64,000 nucleotides of DNA from positions 506,636-570,635 of the forward strand of contig CACRXP010000120.1 of assembly GCA_902702965.1 (NCBI GenBank). Direction: 5' to 3'. Origin of the DNA: Spirometra erinaceieuropaei. Its lineage: Eukaryota; Platyhelminthes; Cestoda; Diphyllobothriidea; Diphyllobothriidae. The notes beneath the pieces were generated by a model, which did not search any database, had not been told where the DNA came from, and saw only the letters and a list, made by a program, of their open reading frames with translations. Positions 26,901-40,600 of this stretch are shown here, one piece after another; position 1 is the first letter of the stretch; each line of letters starts with the position of its first letter. A program made the translations under genes and the position numbers.

Positions 26901-29900
26901 TTGGTCGCTGTCATAGAAGATGTCGTCCTTGCTGTGTTGTCGGATACTCCTGGCCACCATGACAGTAACAACCAGATAGATTGAGTGATAATACATAATT
27001 CTAAAATACAGTGGATTAGGGAGGACTGTGTCGTCCAATTCTTGCCAAACGGACAGAGTGTGTTGCCTGCTAATGCCTTCTGACATTGAGTCCATGACGG
27101 TAAGATACTACTCACAGTATTTAGAGTGGAATTGCAGGAGTGTTGAAAGCTACCTTCACGAATGTCGCCTCCATTTATTAATGCATTTTTTACAATCCTG
27201 CTGTCATTTGGCTCCTTAACCTGTCTCCTAACATTCATCGAGACAACATGCAGCACTCTAAAGTATTTATAGCCTGCCTGACCCGCTTAGGTAAGAAAAA
27301 TCTTTCCCTACGCAGATGCACCTTTCCGCCTGTCCGTCAGATTCAACGGGCTGGCTGCAGGGTGGCCCTCCAAGCTGTCCCTATTGACAGGCAGAAACAG
27401 CCTATTTTCTCACATTTTGAGGGTGTTCGATGCCAGTCAGGGCAGTTCACCTTGCGTTATCTGACCCTGTTTCCAAGCAACTAAGTAAACCCTCTGTTTG
27501 GCCACATCTGCACATTCCAACGCTCCTTCTTTTAGATGGGTGTGGCTGTCATCGGTAATGTCAGTCATCGTCGTCGGCTGCCTGCTCGCCCTTCTAGACC
27601 GGCTCTCGCCCTACAGCTTTCATAACAGCCAGACAGTGAGACCAGGCGGGCCTGCCGGCATGATTTTCAATCTACAGGAGGCTCTTTGGTTTGTAATAGG
27701 ATCGGCAATGCAACTAGGTTAGTTTCGATTTTTCCTCTATTTCCCTCTGTCTTCGGAAGACTAGTTGGTGAATATACGTTTGCTTTCGGGCCAATTCGGT
27801 ATCAAGTAGTACATGTCAGTGATAATATAAATCGATTAAAGTTCTTTTTTTCACACGAGTGGGATATAGGGAAGGAGGTCAGGAAGGCCCTTACCAGAGA
27901 GGAAGTTGATGGAGGGAGTGGAGAGTTGCGTGAAGTTAACCGGCCTTTTGTCATGGTTATTCCCGAGCTTGCACGAGGTTCTTCTGTGCACAGAACATGG
28001 TCTTGTTTAGTTTGAGGGCAGTCACTTCTGCTGTTTCTAACAGTCGTTGATCCGAAACTTCGACCGTCGCAAACGGCGGGTGCCTCGCAGCATGGCGAGC
28101 GCAAGGACAACGACCTGCGCATGATTTAGTTTATAGTGATAGTGGACTTGCGCCGAATCTATCACACATCCGTTGCTCCCTTACCCTCCTGGGTCCGATG
28201 TCAAGACAGGGTCAAGAAGGCCGGGGAGTGGGATCGCACACAGTGAACGACAAGGCTAAAGAGTTCGTCTGAACATGCCGCACACGTCTGGTCCGCACAC
28301 GATGGGCCAGGATTCCACAGAAATAACAGAGGGGCGACTGAAATCTCAGCTGAGTGGGAGTGCCACAGAAGCCGCATTAGGAAGATGCTGTTTCTGTCTG
28401 ACTCTCCGTCCTTAGAGGACCGGTTTATCTTGGTTGCCTTCCAAGTCGTAACTTTTACCATACCCTGATATATTAGAAGCGTTACTGCTTTTTGTAGCGA
28501 TGACGGCATGGAGATTGAGATGGAGTCCCCAGAGTAGACCGCACTCTATCTCTTCCCTCCCCCAGGCACCAGTCCACCGTCCGGCCCGGTCAGCCATCTG
28601 ATGCGGTGATTGGAGCGCACACGAGTGGCGTAACGTTAGTCTGCTGCAGGCATGCCACCACACCCCTCATTTATGGCATTTGTATGGGTGAACATCGCAA
28701 GTAACGCGTACCGGATCTCGATATGGCCCCGTACTGATTTAGTGCAACGCCGACGTTGCCTGTTGTAGGGGGCGCAGACGATGACACTGTGGTTTAGGAT
28801 AGTTCGGGCGGCCTTATAAACCACGCAGGAGGCTTCGTTGGCGCCCACACGATCTGCAAAATTAAAAATATTTGCACGGCCTGCGCTGCTTATTATCCTG
28901 ATTTCGCCCTTTCTCTGCCATGCCAGGACGTGTTCCCGCATTTTCTGGGGTAGGCGCCGACTCACTGTGCAATACAACCTGCACCACAGAAGCAACCAAA
29001 GGAAGAAATGTGCATGGAAGAGGTCCGAGCTGGCAGCCTATTCTTACCTGCTCATGTAAAATAGGGTTGTTCGAGAGAAATACTCGAATTCTTGCTGCTG
29101 GGGGGGGATTCGTGAAACAGCTTGATCAAGGCGTCTTATCAGGAGTTTACTGCTCGCATCCCTTTCAACATAGTTTTCTTTTCCGCCCTCAGGGGGTGGG
29201 CTTTGCTGGTTCCTCAGTGGTATTCTTTGAAATTAACACGTCTTAGTCGTGATCATTGTTGGAAGCTGACAAGTTGTTCTCAAAGGCAGAAAAATATGCG
29301 GAAACTAGGTGCATAACTTCGGTCTTTTGTTCTTTGTCGTAGTTCGAACCAGGGTTTCACGACCTCCCTCCCGCATTAAGTTAGGGCTGTTCACCGGCAT
29401 AATCTTCTTTTCCTAATTTTCGTATATTCACTTGAGAGCGGTCAACACATTAGCTATACTGTCCCCCAGCTCGCGATAGGCTACCGCTATTTACTACAAC
29501 TGATCGTTATGCTAGGTTTCCTGACGATACTTTCATCGTGTAGCGTCATCCCAAACTGCCAGAGAACTCAGCGATACCCATCTGTCCGTACGGAACAGAA
29601 CTATAGTCGGATATAAGTAACCACGGTCTAATTTGACTGAATCTCCGACTGTTTTACAATTCAGTCCGGAAAGTCACCTAAGTAACACCTCAGACCTATT
29701 GAGGCCTCTTTGTTTAAGTTGGCACAATTCATTAGTTTTGGCTGATGCTGCAAAGCGATGTCCATCTGGATACACCCGAGAAGGTCTCAGACTTAGGATT
29801 CAGATGTGCTCATAGACTGCATTTGTCTGGGAACTAAAATATATCCAAATATTTATTGTTTGATACTGGTTGTCTTAAAAATGACATTTTGACTTTCGCC

Positions 29901-32900
29901 AAATACAGGGATCCGTAATTTTGCACAAAGCATTCAACACTACGTTCGAGATCGTCGTCATGCAAGTTTAAACCCACCGAAAAAACTTTCCCCATCAAAC
30001 CCTTCTTAAAAAACAATTTACAGAATTCAAATCATCTTACGCATGCTATATGTACAAACCAAGCCGCATTATTAATACTGACAAAGATTACAACTATATT
30101 CTTGTGTCGTGACTGGTTGTGCGTTCCTTGAAGGGCAAAACCTCAATCCTAGAGCTCCGTCGACTCGGATCCTCCTGGCTGGCTTCTGGTTATTTGTGAC
30201 CATCATGCTCGCCATGTTCTCCGCTAACTTGTCCGCCTTCCTAACTGTCGCCGGCTTTGACGCGAGGGCAAGTAATCTCTGGCAGCTCAGCCAGGATGCT
30301 GGCGTCAAGGTGCTTTTGCTTCCCTATGTTGGTGCTGCAACCCCACTAAAATTTCATTACGCGTGTCTACGTTTTAATGTTTAAGTAGACATACTTTTTA
30401 CCCTATTTTTATTCCATCCCAGTTCACCGTACAGAAAGACACTCCCGGCGAGGCGTATTTTGCGCGGCTAGCAGCGAGTGAACAGGCGTTGTTCCGGCAG
30501 TGGAAGCAACTTACGCTTCATGAGGGTAAGTTTATTTTCACTTAACTGCATTTACCCATCGACTGCGAGGGCATTTTCCCAGGATAGCCACTAGTAGGCT
30601 TGCAGGAACAAAAGTACACGCAATTTAAGTTAACCCATTAATTTCCAACAGAACCGAAATTTCAGAACGGAAATTTCAGAACCGCGGTATCTACCAGAAA
30701 GCACAGGGGGGACGCTATGAGAGGCACTGATGAGCCGAATCCCTAGCGGCTGTGTCATACAGTGGCAGATTATCGGCGAAACACGTGCCTGGGCTTTATC
30801 GACTACCTGTGTAGTCAAGTATGGTGTATCACGTAACCTATGTGTATACTACTGGTTGCTTGTTGGCAGTTGATGAATGTTGCGTGGTTATCCCGCTGTG
30901 ACTGATGGACTTCGACCCAAATACTCATACCAGCGTTCCGTCGGAGCCTAGGAGGTTTAGCTCAAATTGATTTACCCCAAATTGGTGATTAATTTCTGGG
31001 AAACTAAAAAGTCACAATTTTGAATCTCGAGTGTCTGCCAGAAGGCACACAGGAACTCTGAGGGGGGGTCCACTGATGAGTCGAACCCCTCGCAGCTGTG
31101 TCATGCAACGACAGAGTATCGGCGGAACATGTGCCTGGGCTTTTAGCTAGTGCCTGTGCTGTCGGTATGGTAAATCATGTACTGTGTGTATAATGTAATT
31201 TTGTTTGTGGTTCAAAGAAAAGGTAAACGGCACTTCCTGATGAGGAATATTACCTACCCGACTGCGCAGCGATCAAATATAAAATAGCAGGGGTAGATCG
31301 ACAGAGATACGTAAAAGGAGACGACTGGTTTTAGCTAACCCCTTTGTGCCCTTATTTGGCTGTGACCGAAACAGAGAAAGGTACTGATAAGATCTAATTG
31401 ATGTTTCAACAGTACAGCAAAATGGAGTTCCGTAAGGTCTTCGCTGTTAGTGTTTTTCGAACGAATTCACACATTTATAGACCGTAACCGACAGGGTAGT
31501 GCCGCGATAGAGCTGGATAGTCCTGATGATACACTCGTTGCACCAAGTGAGTCTTTTTATTGCTTTCGGCCCCCGATAGAGATTGGGTCTGTGACTGCGT
31601 AAAGAAGACATGAGAAGACTCAAGACAGTTGTCGTCTTTGCCCCACCCCATGTCTCTGTCGGTCTCTGTTTCAGTAATCTAAGGTCTTCTTGAACCGTCA
31701 TAAATAGACAGCCCTGTAGAGTAAGCCTCTTTTAAATGAAAATTCCGTATAGTTGCAGCGCTTTACTTCATTTTTTGTGACTATCAGTCTCCACTTTAGT
31801 GCGTGGAGGCGAAAGGATTCTGAGTAGGATTCCGAAGGAGTCAAATGGAATGTCAATTCCTGCATCACCTGAAGTTCGAACAATCGCCTCCTCTTACATT
31901 CACTTTCATTTGCGTGAAAAGTTTAACCCTATGCTCCCTCGGATAATAACGATAAAAGTGCTTTGTTTGCTTTGGACGGAAAGTTTCCTTATCTTCTGAA
32001 AGTCTGGATCGTCATAGACCCCAAGCAAAATCTGAATACCTAAATATCCACCACAATATCCTTTTACTTTTGGCGCGAAACCTCGATGGACGCTAGGATA
32101 CCGAGGAATAAATCTCACTAAATGTCACTGTCTGCAAAGAACTGTTTCAGTTACCTACACCTAACTGAGGCCGTCCGGTTGAAGAAGAGATGTCCTGTGG
32201 AGGAGGGGGGAGGGAAATAGTATGCTTCCCGTTTGCTCGTGCCGGGGTTATTGGAAGGTTTGTCGAGGATTTTTAAAATCCCATAAAATTACAGGACTAG
32301 AAGTAGAGGGCAATGCGATGCAACAAAATTCAGGTGTGAGTGGTTCTCTACTAAGTGCTCTAGACAAAAGGAATATCTTCGACGGGACCATATTTATTCC
32401 TATCTGGAGATCGAGTGCGTTCGTAAGTAGGCTGTGTCGAAATTTGAACAACCAGATGGCTCTCAGTGGCTGCATCAATAAAGAGGAATCATCGGGCAAC
32501 TAGCTAGTATTGGATTGACTTTTTTTCATTTTCGACGTTTCAGTTCTAATCGGCTAAGAAATAGTAGTCTTGAGCGCATTTAATACAAGGGAAATCAGGT
32601 TAAATAAAATAATGTTTCTTGAACTATTGGAGTTTGGCAGAAAAATGGAAAGCTACCTACATCTTCTTCACTCTGTATATCCGGACAAAGGGCGTCTTTC
32701 AATTCTAAAAATGTTTTTAGATTCCCAGATAATTTTGAAACCGGCCAGCAGTTGCACTTGAATTTCTGGTCTTCAAACTACAAGCTCTATTATTTCCACG
32801 TAAGGGCAATCATGAATTCCTCTACACTATTAGCAAGATGCCATATACTTCTCATAAATCTTTGCAGTGAAAGTGAACCAGTGTATACTTACTGAGCAGC

Positions 32901-35900
32901 CTTAATAACCGGACTGGTGTGATGCTGTTTAGATAGACATCATACAGTCTTTAAAAAAATCGCATAATTACGAAATTCCGAAACGATAGCAACCCCTTAT
33001 TCAAGCGTCAATTTTGAAAAAAAGCGTATTTTGCAACCCAACAAATAAGGATATTTCGAGCATTAATTGTATAAAATATGTTCAAGTTTATAAGAGCAGT
33101 GAGTATCAAGGAAAAAATTCTTCTATATCGAGAATAATTTTTTAGGCGGTCGGAAACAGTCGCATTCAAAAGCCGGTATTCTCGCTGGACTGAAATATTG
33201 GTAGGGGTATGGTTTACGCCCGGGGTCACTTAATTCGGGGAGCAATTGTGCTAAAAGTAAATGACTGGAGATATTTATTTATAGGCGCCAGAGAAGGGAA
33301 TGAACAGACCTCTCGGTGGCTGCTGAGTTAGGTTGCTCAAAATGCATTAAGGTATTCATCGGAGTAAAAATGCGACAATGCAATACCTTTTTGACAGTGC
33401 TCCCAAATGGGCAGTAAATTTATTTATTATTCATAGATGTTAGAGCGTTGGCTGTACTAAAGCCTTCCCCTTACTGTGTGGGTTCGAATCCCACCGAAAC
33501 GCCGAGTTTTTCACAGCTGGGTCAATAGGAATTATTTATTATTATCATTAAATGGTAAAAACTGTTCGCTTTTGATTGGCAACAGTATGGAGTATCAGAA
33601 TTTGTGATACCACAAAATCCTTGGATGTTCGGCTCTTTTTCTCAACACATTTGCTCCATGGAGTAACTGACCCCGGGCGTAAACCATACCCCTGCCGACA
33701 TATCTTGGGATTATGCTTCTTGATAATCATATTACAACGCCACCCTAGTAATCCTTTCTGTCCGAAGTCACATTTTGGAATCTCAGTTAACATTTCATGC
33801 GATATTCCACCTATTGTGGCGCGTTTGCTTCTGATGCCGGCGGATCAGCCGATGGGAATCAGAGGCTCGGTCATTTAAACGAATGCCCACCTTTGTCTAG
33901 CGAAAGACTGCTGCGCAGTCCAGTCTCGTGTATACATTGTTAACAGACGTAGTCAATATTAATTTTCCTCTATTTTTTATTGAACAGACAGAACATCCTC
34001 AACCTACTGTGTTTGGCAGTACCCAATACAGGAAATTTACTCAGAAATATTTCGGTCAATGCACAATGTTGGACTCACCAGTTCAACCGAGGAGTCGCTA
34101 CAAAGACTTCAGGAGGACTGGATGGTCTTCATGGAGACTCCACTAGTTCAGTATTATACAAATAAATACTGCAACCTTGAGACAGTTGGTGATCAGCTTG
34201 GGAGCTGGACGTATGGCCTTGTGTTGCAAAAGGGTTTCCAGATGAAATATGCTTTGGATTCTGTGTACGTTGGCGTTATTTATTATATTTGCGTTCTGAG
34301 AAAAACTAGTATGTAAGGTTGTTGGCAGTAGTCTGTTTCCAGTTGCCTATGTGGAGTTGGAAGTTTTATTTCCACCTGTGCTCCAATGGGAGACGGTAAT
34401 TCAAAAGCTCACCTTGATACTCTGACCTGGTCTTAAATAGCGTTCTTGCGCCTTCTTGGCACTAAGCCATTCGTAATGTTTTCGTATTCTGAAGGGGACA
34501 CGCGTTACCGCCACCAAAAAGTGCTGTGATAGCTTCAGCGTGCATTTTACTGTTGCATAAAGAGACATTTTAAGTAGGAATACCTCAGGATAGCAAAAGT
34601 AAGAGATCCGAGTCAACAATTTAAGGAAAAAGATAGATCAGCCCAAGGTCAAGTAATTAGGCCGTTTATTTAAACTTCTGGGTCAATTTTTATACTAAAC
34701 ACTCTGATAATGGAGAGCCAGTCAAGCTCTCCGAAACATCAGCAATGCAATTCCCTTGGTCCGGTGGGCACTTCAATTTTCTGAGAAGTATGAATAATAA
34801 AGCCTCTAGAAGGAATTTAAAACAGGCTCAAACATCGGGATTCCTCGGTGCCAACAATGTCGAGGCGATTTATCAACTGCTTTTTGTCAATGCATAAAAT
34901 GAGTAACGAGTGACGGCTATAGAGCAGATTGAAATGATGAAAAAAATCCATGTGAAGACGGCAAGGTCATAGTTCGGAACAATCTAGTCGAAAAAATGGA
35001 TCATTTCAAAACCTCGCAGAAAGGTAAAAAAAGTACATTAGCGTACATAGAAGTTTGTAAACCAAAGAACCAGAGATTACCGAAGTTCGCTACATGGTCG
35101 GTTTGTGTGCACGGGGCAGCTTTCATCTAATAGTACAGTAGGTTGGCTAACTCATGAAATATCAACCAAAATTTGTAATGCGTTTTTGTTTCGAAAGAAT
35201 TCATTAAGTGGAGTTGCAAAATTAATTATCATGCAGCATCATCCAATAATAATTCAGTTACCTCAGGATGCCGGATTTCTAACGAACTCCTTTTCGGCTT
35301 CATGCAAAAAACTGTACTCTGTAAAAAAGAATACATAAGTAGCATGCATTTTTCTCATCGAGCTTTCATGACCTTAAAAGGGCAATTATATTTAGTGAAA
35401 AACATGCAGGAAATATTCAGTATTCTGCTCATTCGGTAGAAAATTATGTTTTCTTTCAAATTTATGCTTCAAGGAAAGGTATAATTCGGTTTTTAAAAAT
35501 GTTTCCAATTTACGAATAATTCCGAACCCGACCTGCTGTTACACTTTCGTTCAGGGTTTCCAACATACAAGCCGTATATTTTTCGCGTGCGAAAACTATA
35601 CATTTCTCCACGGTATTAAGAGGAGACCATATGGAGTTCATGAAATTTAGCAGTGGATTTGATCTTAATGCAAACTTTACAAGCCACATTGGTAAATGCA
35701 GAGATATGACGATTTACGAACGGCCATTTCACAGTATTTAAAAGTCCCATAATTAGAAACTTTTTAAAACCGAATTCTGTCCCTCCTTCGAGTATAAAAT
35801 TAGAAGACTTAATTAGCTACCGAATGAGCAAACGAATGAATATTTTATGCATGTTTTCCATAAAATATAATTGGCCTTTTAGGGTCATCGAGAATCAAGG

Positions 35901-37607
35901 AGAAAAGCGCATTCTACTTAGGTTTTCTTTTTTGCAGACTATAGTTTTTGCATGCAGCCGCACAGAAGTTCGTTCGAAAGCCGGCATCCTGTGGTTACTG
36001 AATTGTTACAGGATTATGCCTCATGACGATTAGTTTTACAATTCTACCTAATTAATCTTTTCGAAACGAAAACGCATTTTAGGATTTCGGTTGAAATTTC
36101 ATGAGTTAACCCTCCTACCGTAGACTGTATCATCCTGCCTTTGATCCTACCGAGCCAAATCAACTTATTGTGTACAGTCATCCATGCCCTGAAACGGTAG
36201 GAAACAGTTAATAAGTCTTCTCGAATTTTTCTGGTATTAATTATTACCTCTGTAGATCAAATATACATGCCTCAAATTCCTTTTTATGCACCCCTCGAAC
36301 ATTTATTCGTGTCAGTAATGTGCGTGTTCCCCAGAATACGAACACTTTGCGAAATACTTAGTCCCAAAATAGCGTAAAGATCCCACATTTGGCTAAACGG
36401 AATTGCAATTTTGCAATGAAATTGCTGCCGAGGCCCGCCACGAGAAGGCATGGGTAACTGTGCTCAAAAGCCCCGGAATGAGAGGGGGAAAGTGTCAACA
36501 CACAGTCAAGATGACTGAATGAGAGATCGGATGCTTTGGGGCTTCGTTATCATTTGTAATGTTCCTTGCCATCTTAGCCCGGTAAACTCGACTAGACACC
36601 AAAGACGCATTTGAAGATTACGGTTCTCCCTGTGAGCAATCACTTGCATAGGTTTTCAACTGTATGGGGGATGGCTTGTGCAGCCCCAATCGAGCGTTCT
36701 TTTTCAATTATCACCACCTATCCCCCTCTCCCACAAGCAATCTTAAGTTAGGACGACTGGAGATGCTGGCCAATCAGCCTGCGGTGGAGCATTGAGCAGC
36801 GTGATGTCTTCGCCCAAGCGCCCGGTCCAACCAATAACCGGCCGAATATTCGAGACTTTTTCGCGAAGGGGTCTAGCGCAACAAGGGGTTAATCCACGGC
36901 CAGCAGGCCAGAAACCAGGACCTTCTATAGCCGTTAGCAGTCAAATAAATACCGCGAGTTTTAACTAACTGGTCGTTGTGTTACTCAGGCGGGCAGAATA
37001 AAAATATCGTTCTCGGGACTCGCTTTCGTTCTCCCCCATTCACCCATCGGGGCATAACACTTACCCTCGCTTATGCGCGGACTTAACAAAGGCAGCATCA
37101 TTGCGAAAAGGAAAGGCGGCCACTTTCCTCAGGGTCACAGTGCGAAGAAATGCATTCTACTTGGCTCCCAGTCCCTATAATTAAATGGTTCCACGTTGTA
37201 ACAAGCTTTCCAGACATGATTTCACTCTGGGTTTTTGAAATAAATATGCAGACATCCATTCGAGTGGTACCCTAAGCCAGCATAGTGACCAATTACCCAG
37301 TCAAGGCATCGGTGCCAAAGACAGACAGAGATACGGATTAATCTACACAGTTAGCTGATCTGTCCACCGACATGCGGCTTCTACTTAAAAGTGGGTTTAC
37401 GATCAACACTGCCCTGTTCAAAATTCTAGAGGCCCCTCTTGTCAGTCACGCACGAACCTTAGTTACCATGCGGGTTTCTGAATGCCTTATAATTATTCCC
37501 TCTTACTCGAAGAGAGCCACTGCAGCCCGGATGGGTATTGGTGACCTGAGTGAAATGTGTTATTAGTAGGGTGGACTTATGTAGTACCGGATTTCCCCTT
37601 CTTTCTT

Positions 37608-37649
<42 letters not shown>

Positions 37650-40600
37650 AACTCTTCCATCATATTGACAATAATAATAGGTCGGGCGGAGTTACATATA
37701 GATTGGTTCCTCAAATGACGTAGCTAGCACATCAGTGAGAGCTGTCAAAGACCTTATCATAAAGTCGCTATTCCGACCTAACACCCAGTTCTGGGCAGGG
37801 CAGAGTCATCCTGTCACCCGGTAATCTTCCGCTACACAGCTTTTAACGACCCAGAGTGACTGGGAAAGCCGTCCAGATTTACTATTATCAGGAACTACCG
37901 TGCACGGATGGGCCCCACTTACAGTTCACAGTAGCGGATCAGACATGTTGTCACCATCTCTTGCGTGCTACGCGCTTGCCGATCGCTCAACCGACATCAA
38001 CCCATTCTCATCCACTGAGCGTTGAAAGCCCCCCGCCACCGTGAATGATCAACAGGGGACTGGTCTGACATGCCTATCTTCTCAGCGGAACGTGTGCTGG
38101 CAGAGCATAGCTGGGTGCCCATCTGCTCCCGCGATCACCAGCGCGGCCATTCACGCATGCCAGTCAGTCTTACTCCTCTCAATTAATTGTTCGAGCAGCG
38201 CGTGACCCTGACTTGCTGTGGCGAAAGGCTGAAACCAAACGACGTCGCATCCCTCACTGATTGGCTGTAGGCGGACAATCTCAGGCACACACATACATCC
38301 CGCGCGAGGGCTAACAATCTTAACGATTGTCACTCGGCTGAAGGGGACGTCTGCTTCAACTGCCTGCTGAATGGCGTGTATGCTCTCTAGCTTCAGTAGG
38401 GGACGCCCAAATAACTTTCACATCTGACCTGTGATCTGGAAGCATTCGAGCTGTCGACCAACGCAATTCGATAGCTGCAGCAGGATCGGAGGTTTTAATC
38501 GCATGACAATAACAAGCAGCCTAGATATAGACGATCCTTGAGATTACGTTCGTACGTGCAGGCAGCACTGATGGTCAAACTGTCGACCGCTAGCGTGCAC
38601 TACCTTGTTGCCGGGCGTGAACTGGCCAATCAGTCGACCTGATTCAACGTTCGCAATACATCGCGCGGCGCTGGTGGGCACCTCTTCTGGTGAACAATCA
38701 ACAAGTTAGGCGCCTAAGCGTGGACTGTTAGCTCCTCAGACGATGTCCATCGAGATGCCGAGGATAATAATTAAGGATGCACATTTAGTAACTACCCTGC
38801 GTTCGGAGTCTGAAGCAATTGTGCCAAGCATGAAACATCCAGGATATTTTCTTCACGGACTGAAATAATTGTTTCTGACTTATGTATCCCACACGGTCAG
38901 CCATATCTCAACCCTATTCCAGAAAGGGATCAGATTTAAACTCAGCCCAGGTATTCATTGAGCACAACTATCTAACAGTGGAACCACAGTCTTGCTTTCT
39001 GTTACTTACCAATTGAAATACTCAGGTCTTTCGCAGATCTTACTTGACTGCAGAGGGGACTAAGGGCCATCTGTTTTGTCCTGAAGAGCTCTTTTAGAGG
39101 TCTAACAGACAAGGAGCAATTTTGCTTAATTTCCTCCTCCTCCTCCCTCTACCCACTTTTAGTTTTCAAACTGATCGGTACTGAGGGCAGATAGTACTGG
39201 TCCCTTCAAGTACCGGTCGACAGATCACATTAACGGCTTTCGAGTCTGTCCTTATAAGTCTAAAGGGGATACGGCAAGGAAAGCTAGGCGGAAGCAGCGA
39301 GAAGAGGATAAGCACCAATCTTGCTGCTCCCAGTTTGAGATTTCTTGAGCGACGGAGGGCGGGGAAGGAACAACGGCAACCCATAAAACGTCCGGTTTGC
39401 ACACAACCCTGCACAATACAGTCCGACTGCTTGTGCCTCCCCCCCCCCACTACCAACCCGTTTTCCCTAGACATGAGGGGCCCGTCGTTGAGGTACTATT
39501 CCTAGTCGTGTACGTAAATACTTTCAAACGGTAGTCATTTTCATTCGCGTCGTTCCTTAGCCACTCCTGCCTCTGGTTAAGCATTCAAGCGCGACTTCAA
39601 AATGTCGAAATAAAAGCCCTGTTTCAACCATCGATCTGGCTGTTTCTGGGATTCTGAAAAAGGGGTACTGTATCTATGCTCCCCTCTGACTATTGTCTGT
39701 TGTCGGTATCCACTTTAGCATCCTGGATCTGCAAACAGAACAAGTATTGGAGATTTTGAAACAAAAATGGCTATCCTACGGAGCCGTCCAGTGTCCCCCG
39801 CCCACCAAAGAGCCTGGCTTCCGTCCGGACCAGATTGCGGGTGTCTTCATTGTCCTCTGCGTGGGCTACGTGCTCAGCCTCCTTGTACTTCTGGTTGAAT
39901 TCCTGGCTGCATGGTTGCTTCGAAAGTACGACATCCGACTGGTATGTAGAACGTCGATGACGGTACATCGGCAGACCGCCTTGAGAGAATGAACTTGGAT
40001 TCCAATTTTTAAATGATCCATACTTTAAAAATCAAAGTTAGCCAACGCATGTTTTTGGTAACTCATCATCGGGCCCATGCAGTTACAGTTACAGGCGCAA
40101 AGGCAGCCAAGAAGGAAGATTGACTAATCATGATAAGCAGAAAATTGATAAAGGATATGATGAAATCCCCGCGATGAGACTTTGTTGTGAAACGGAGCAT
40201 TTTTTATGGCAGGTCATGAAAGAAGCAGACTTATAAAGTGAGAAAACAGATATGTGCTTCGGCGTGAGAACGAAACAGGAAGACTGTTAAACCAGCCGTC
40301 TAATGCTTGGAACCCTCTGAATCGTCCTATGACTAAGGACAATTCTATTACCGCAGGCTTCGTAGATGTGAAACTTACACAACTGGAAAGCGGATTCCAC
40401 GTTTTCTTTGTGTGTTAGAATAAAACGTCCTACTTATTAGGCAATTCGAGCTATCTGAGGCATCTCAATGTCTGCCCTCTACATATAGGAAACTTATCAT
40501 TAAAATTCCATCGCAAGACTCAACAGTCTTGAGAACAGGCCCGCCTCAGATACAATGCTCAGCGAATGTCGATTATTTTCGACCGTTCCTCGCCCCGAAA

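Larger units (their letters stand above)
23671..27535 (+). other. iGluR intron containing a cluster of GC-rich repeats
   Basis: From 24,480 to 26,560 at least four diverged copies of one repeat family occur in both orientations. The stretches 23,700-24,450 and 26,600-27,500 contain nothing recognisable. Confidence 0.7.
32660..33830 (+). mobile_element. Foldback-like element, interrupted by a nested insertion
   Basis: Its sequence up to 33,199 and from 33,697 onward is continuous with the right arms of copies at 19,000-19,261 and 35,830-36,118 (AAAGCCGGTATTCTCGCTGG ... TTGGGATTATGCTTC ... CAGTTAACATTTCATG). The left arm is not clearly present. The arm is split by the element at 33,200-33,696. 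Confidence 0.7.
30526..33987 (+). other. iGluR intron with tandem repeat, foldback and nested element
   Basis: This 3.5-kb intron carries two tandem repeat units (30,640-31,205) and part of a foldback element interrupted by a nested GG...CC element (33,200-33,696). The stretch 31,210-32,600 shows nothing recognisable. Confidence 0.7.
34265..39718 (+). other. iGluR intron, 5.5 kb
   Basis: It holds the foldback element at 35,140-36,118 and a CT microsatellite at about 37,598-37,646. The stretches 34,270-35,130, 36,130-37,590 and 37,660-39,710 have no recognised gene or element. Confidence 0.65.

Noticed and set aside
31064..31100. CTGATGAG motif suggesting a hammerhead ribozyme
   Set aside because: No GAAA follows a helix II and no cleavage-site partner is visible in either tandem unit.
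33437..33503. Functional tRNA gene
   Set aside because: B box is perfect but the acceptor stem does not pair and the anticodon arm is irregular; it lies inside a mobile element.
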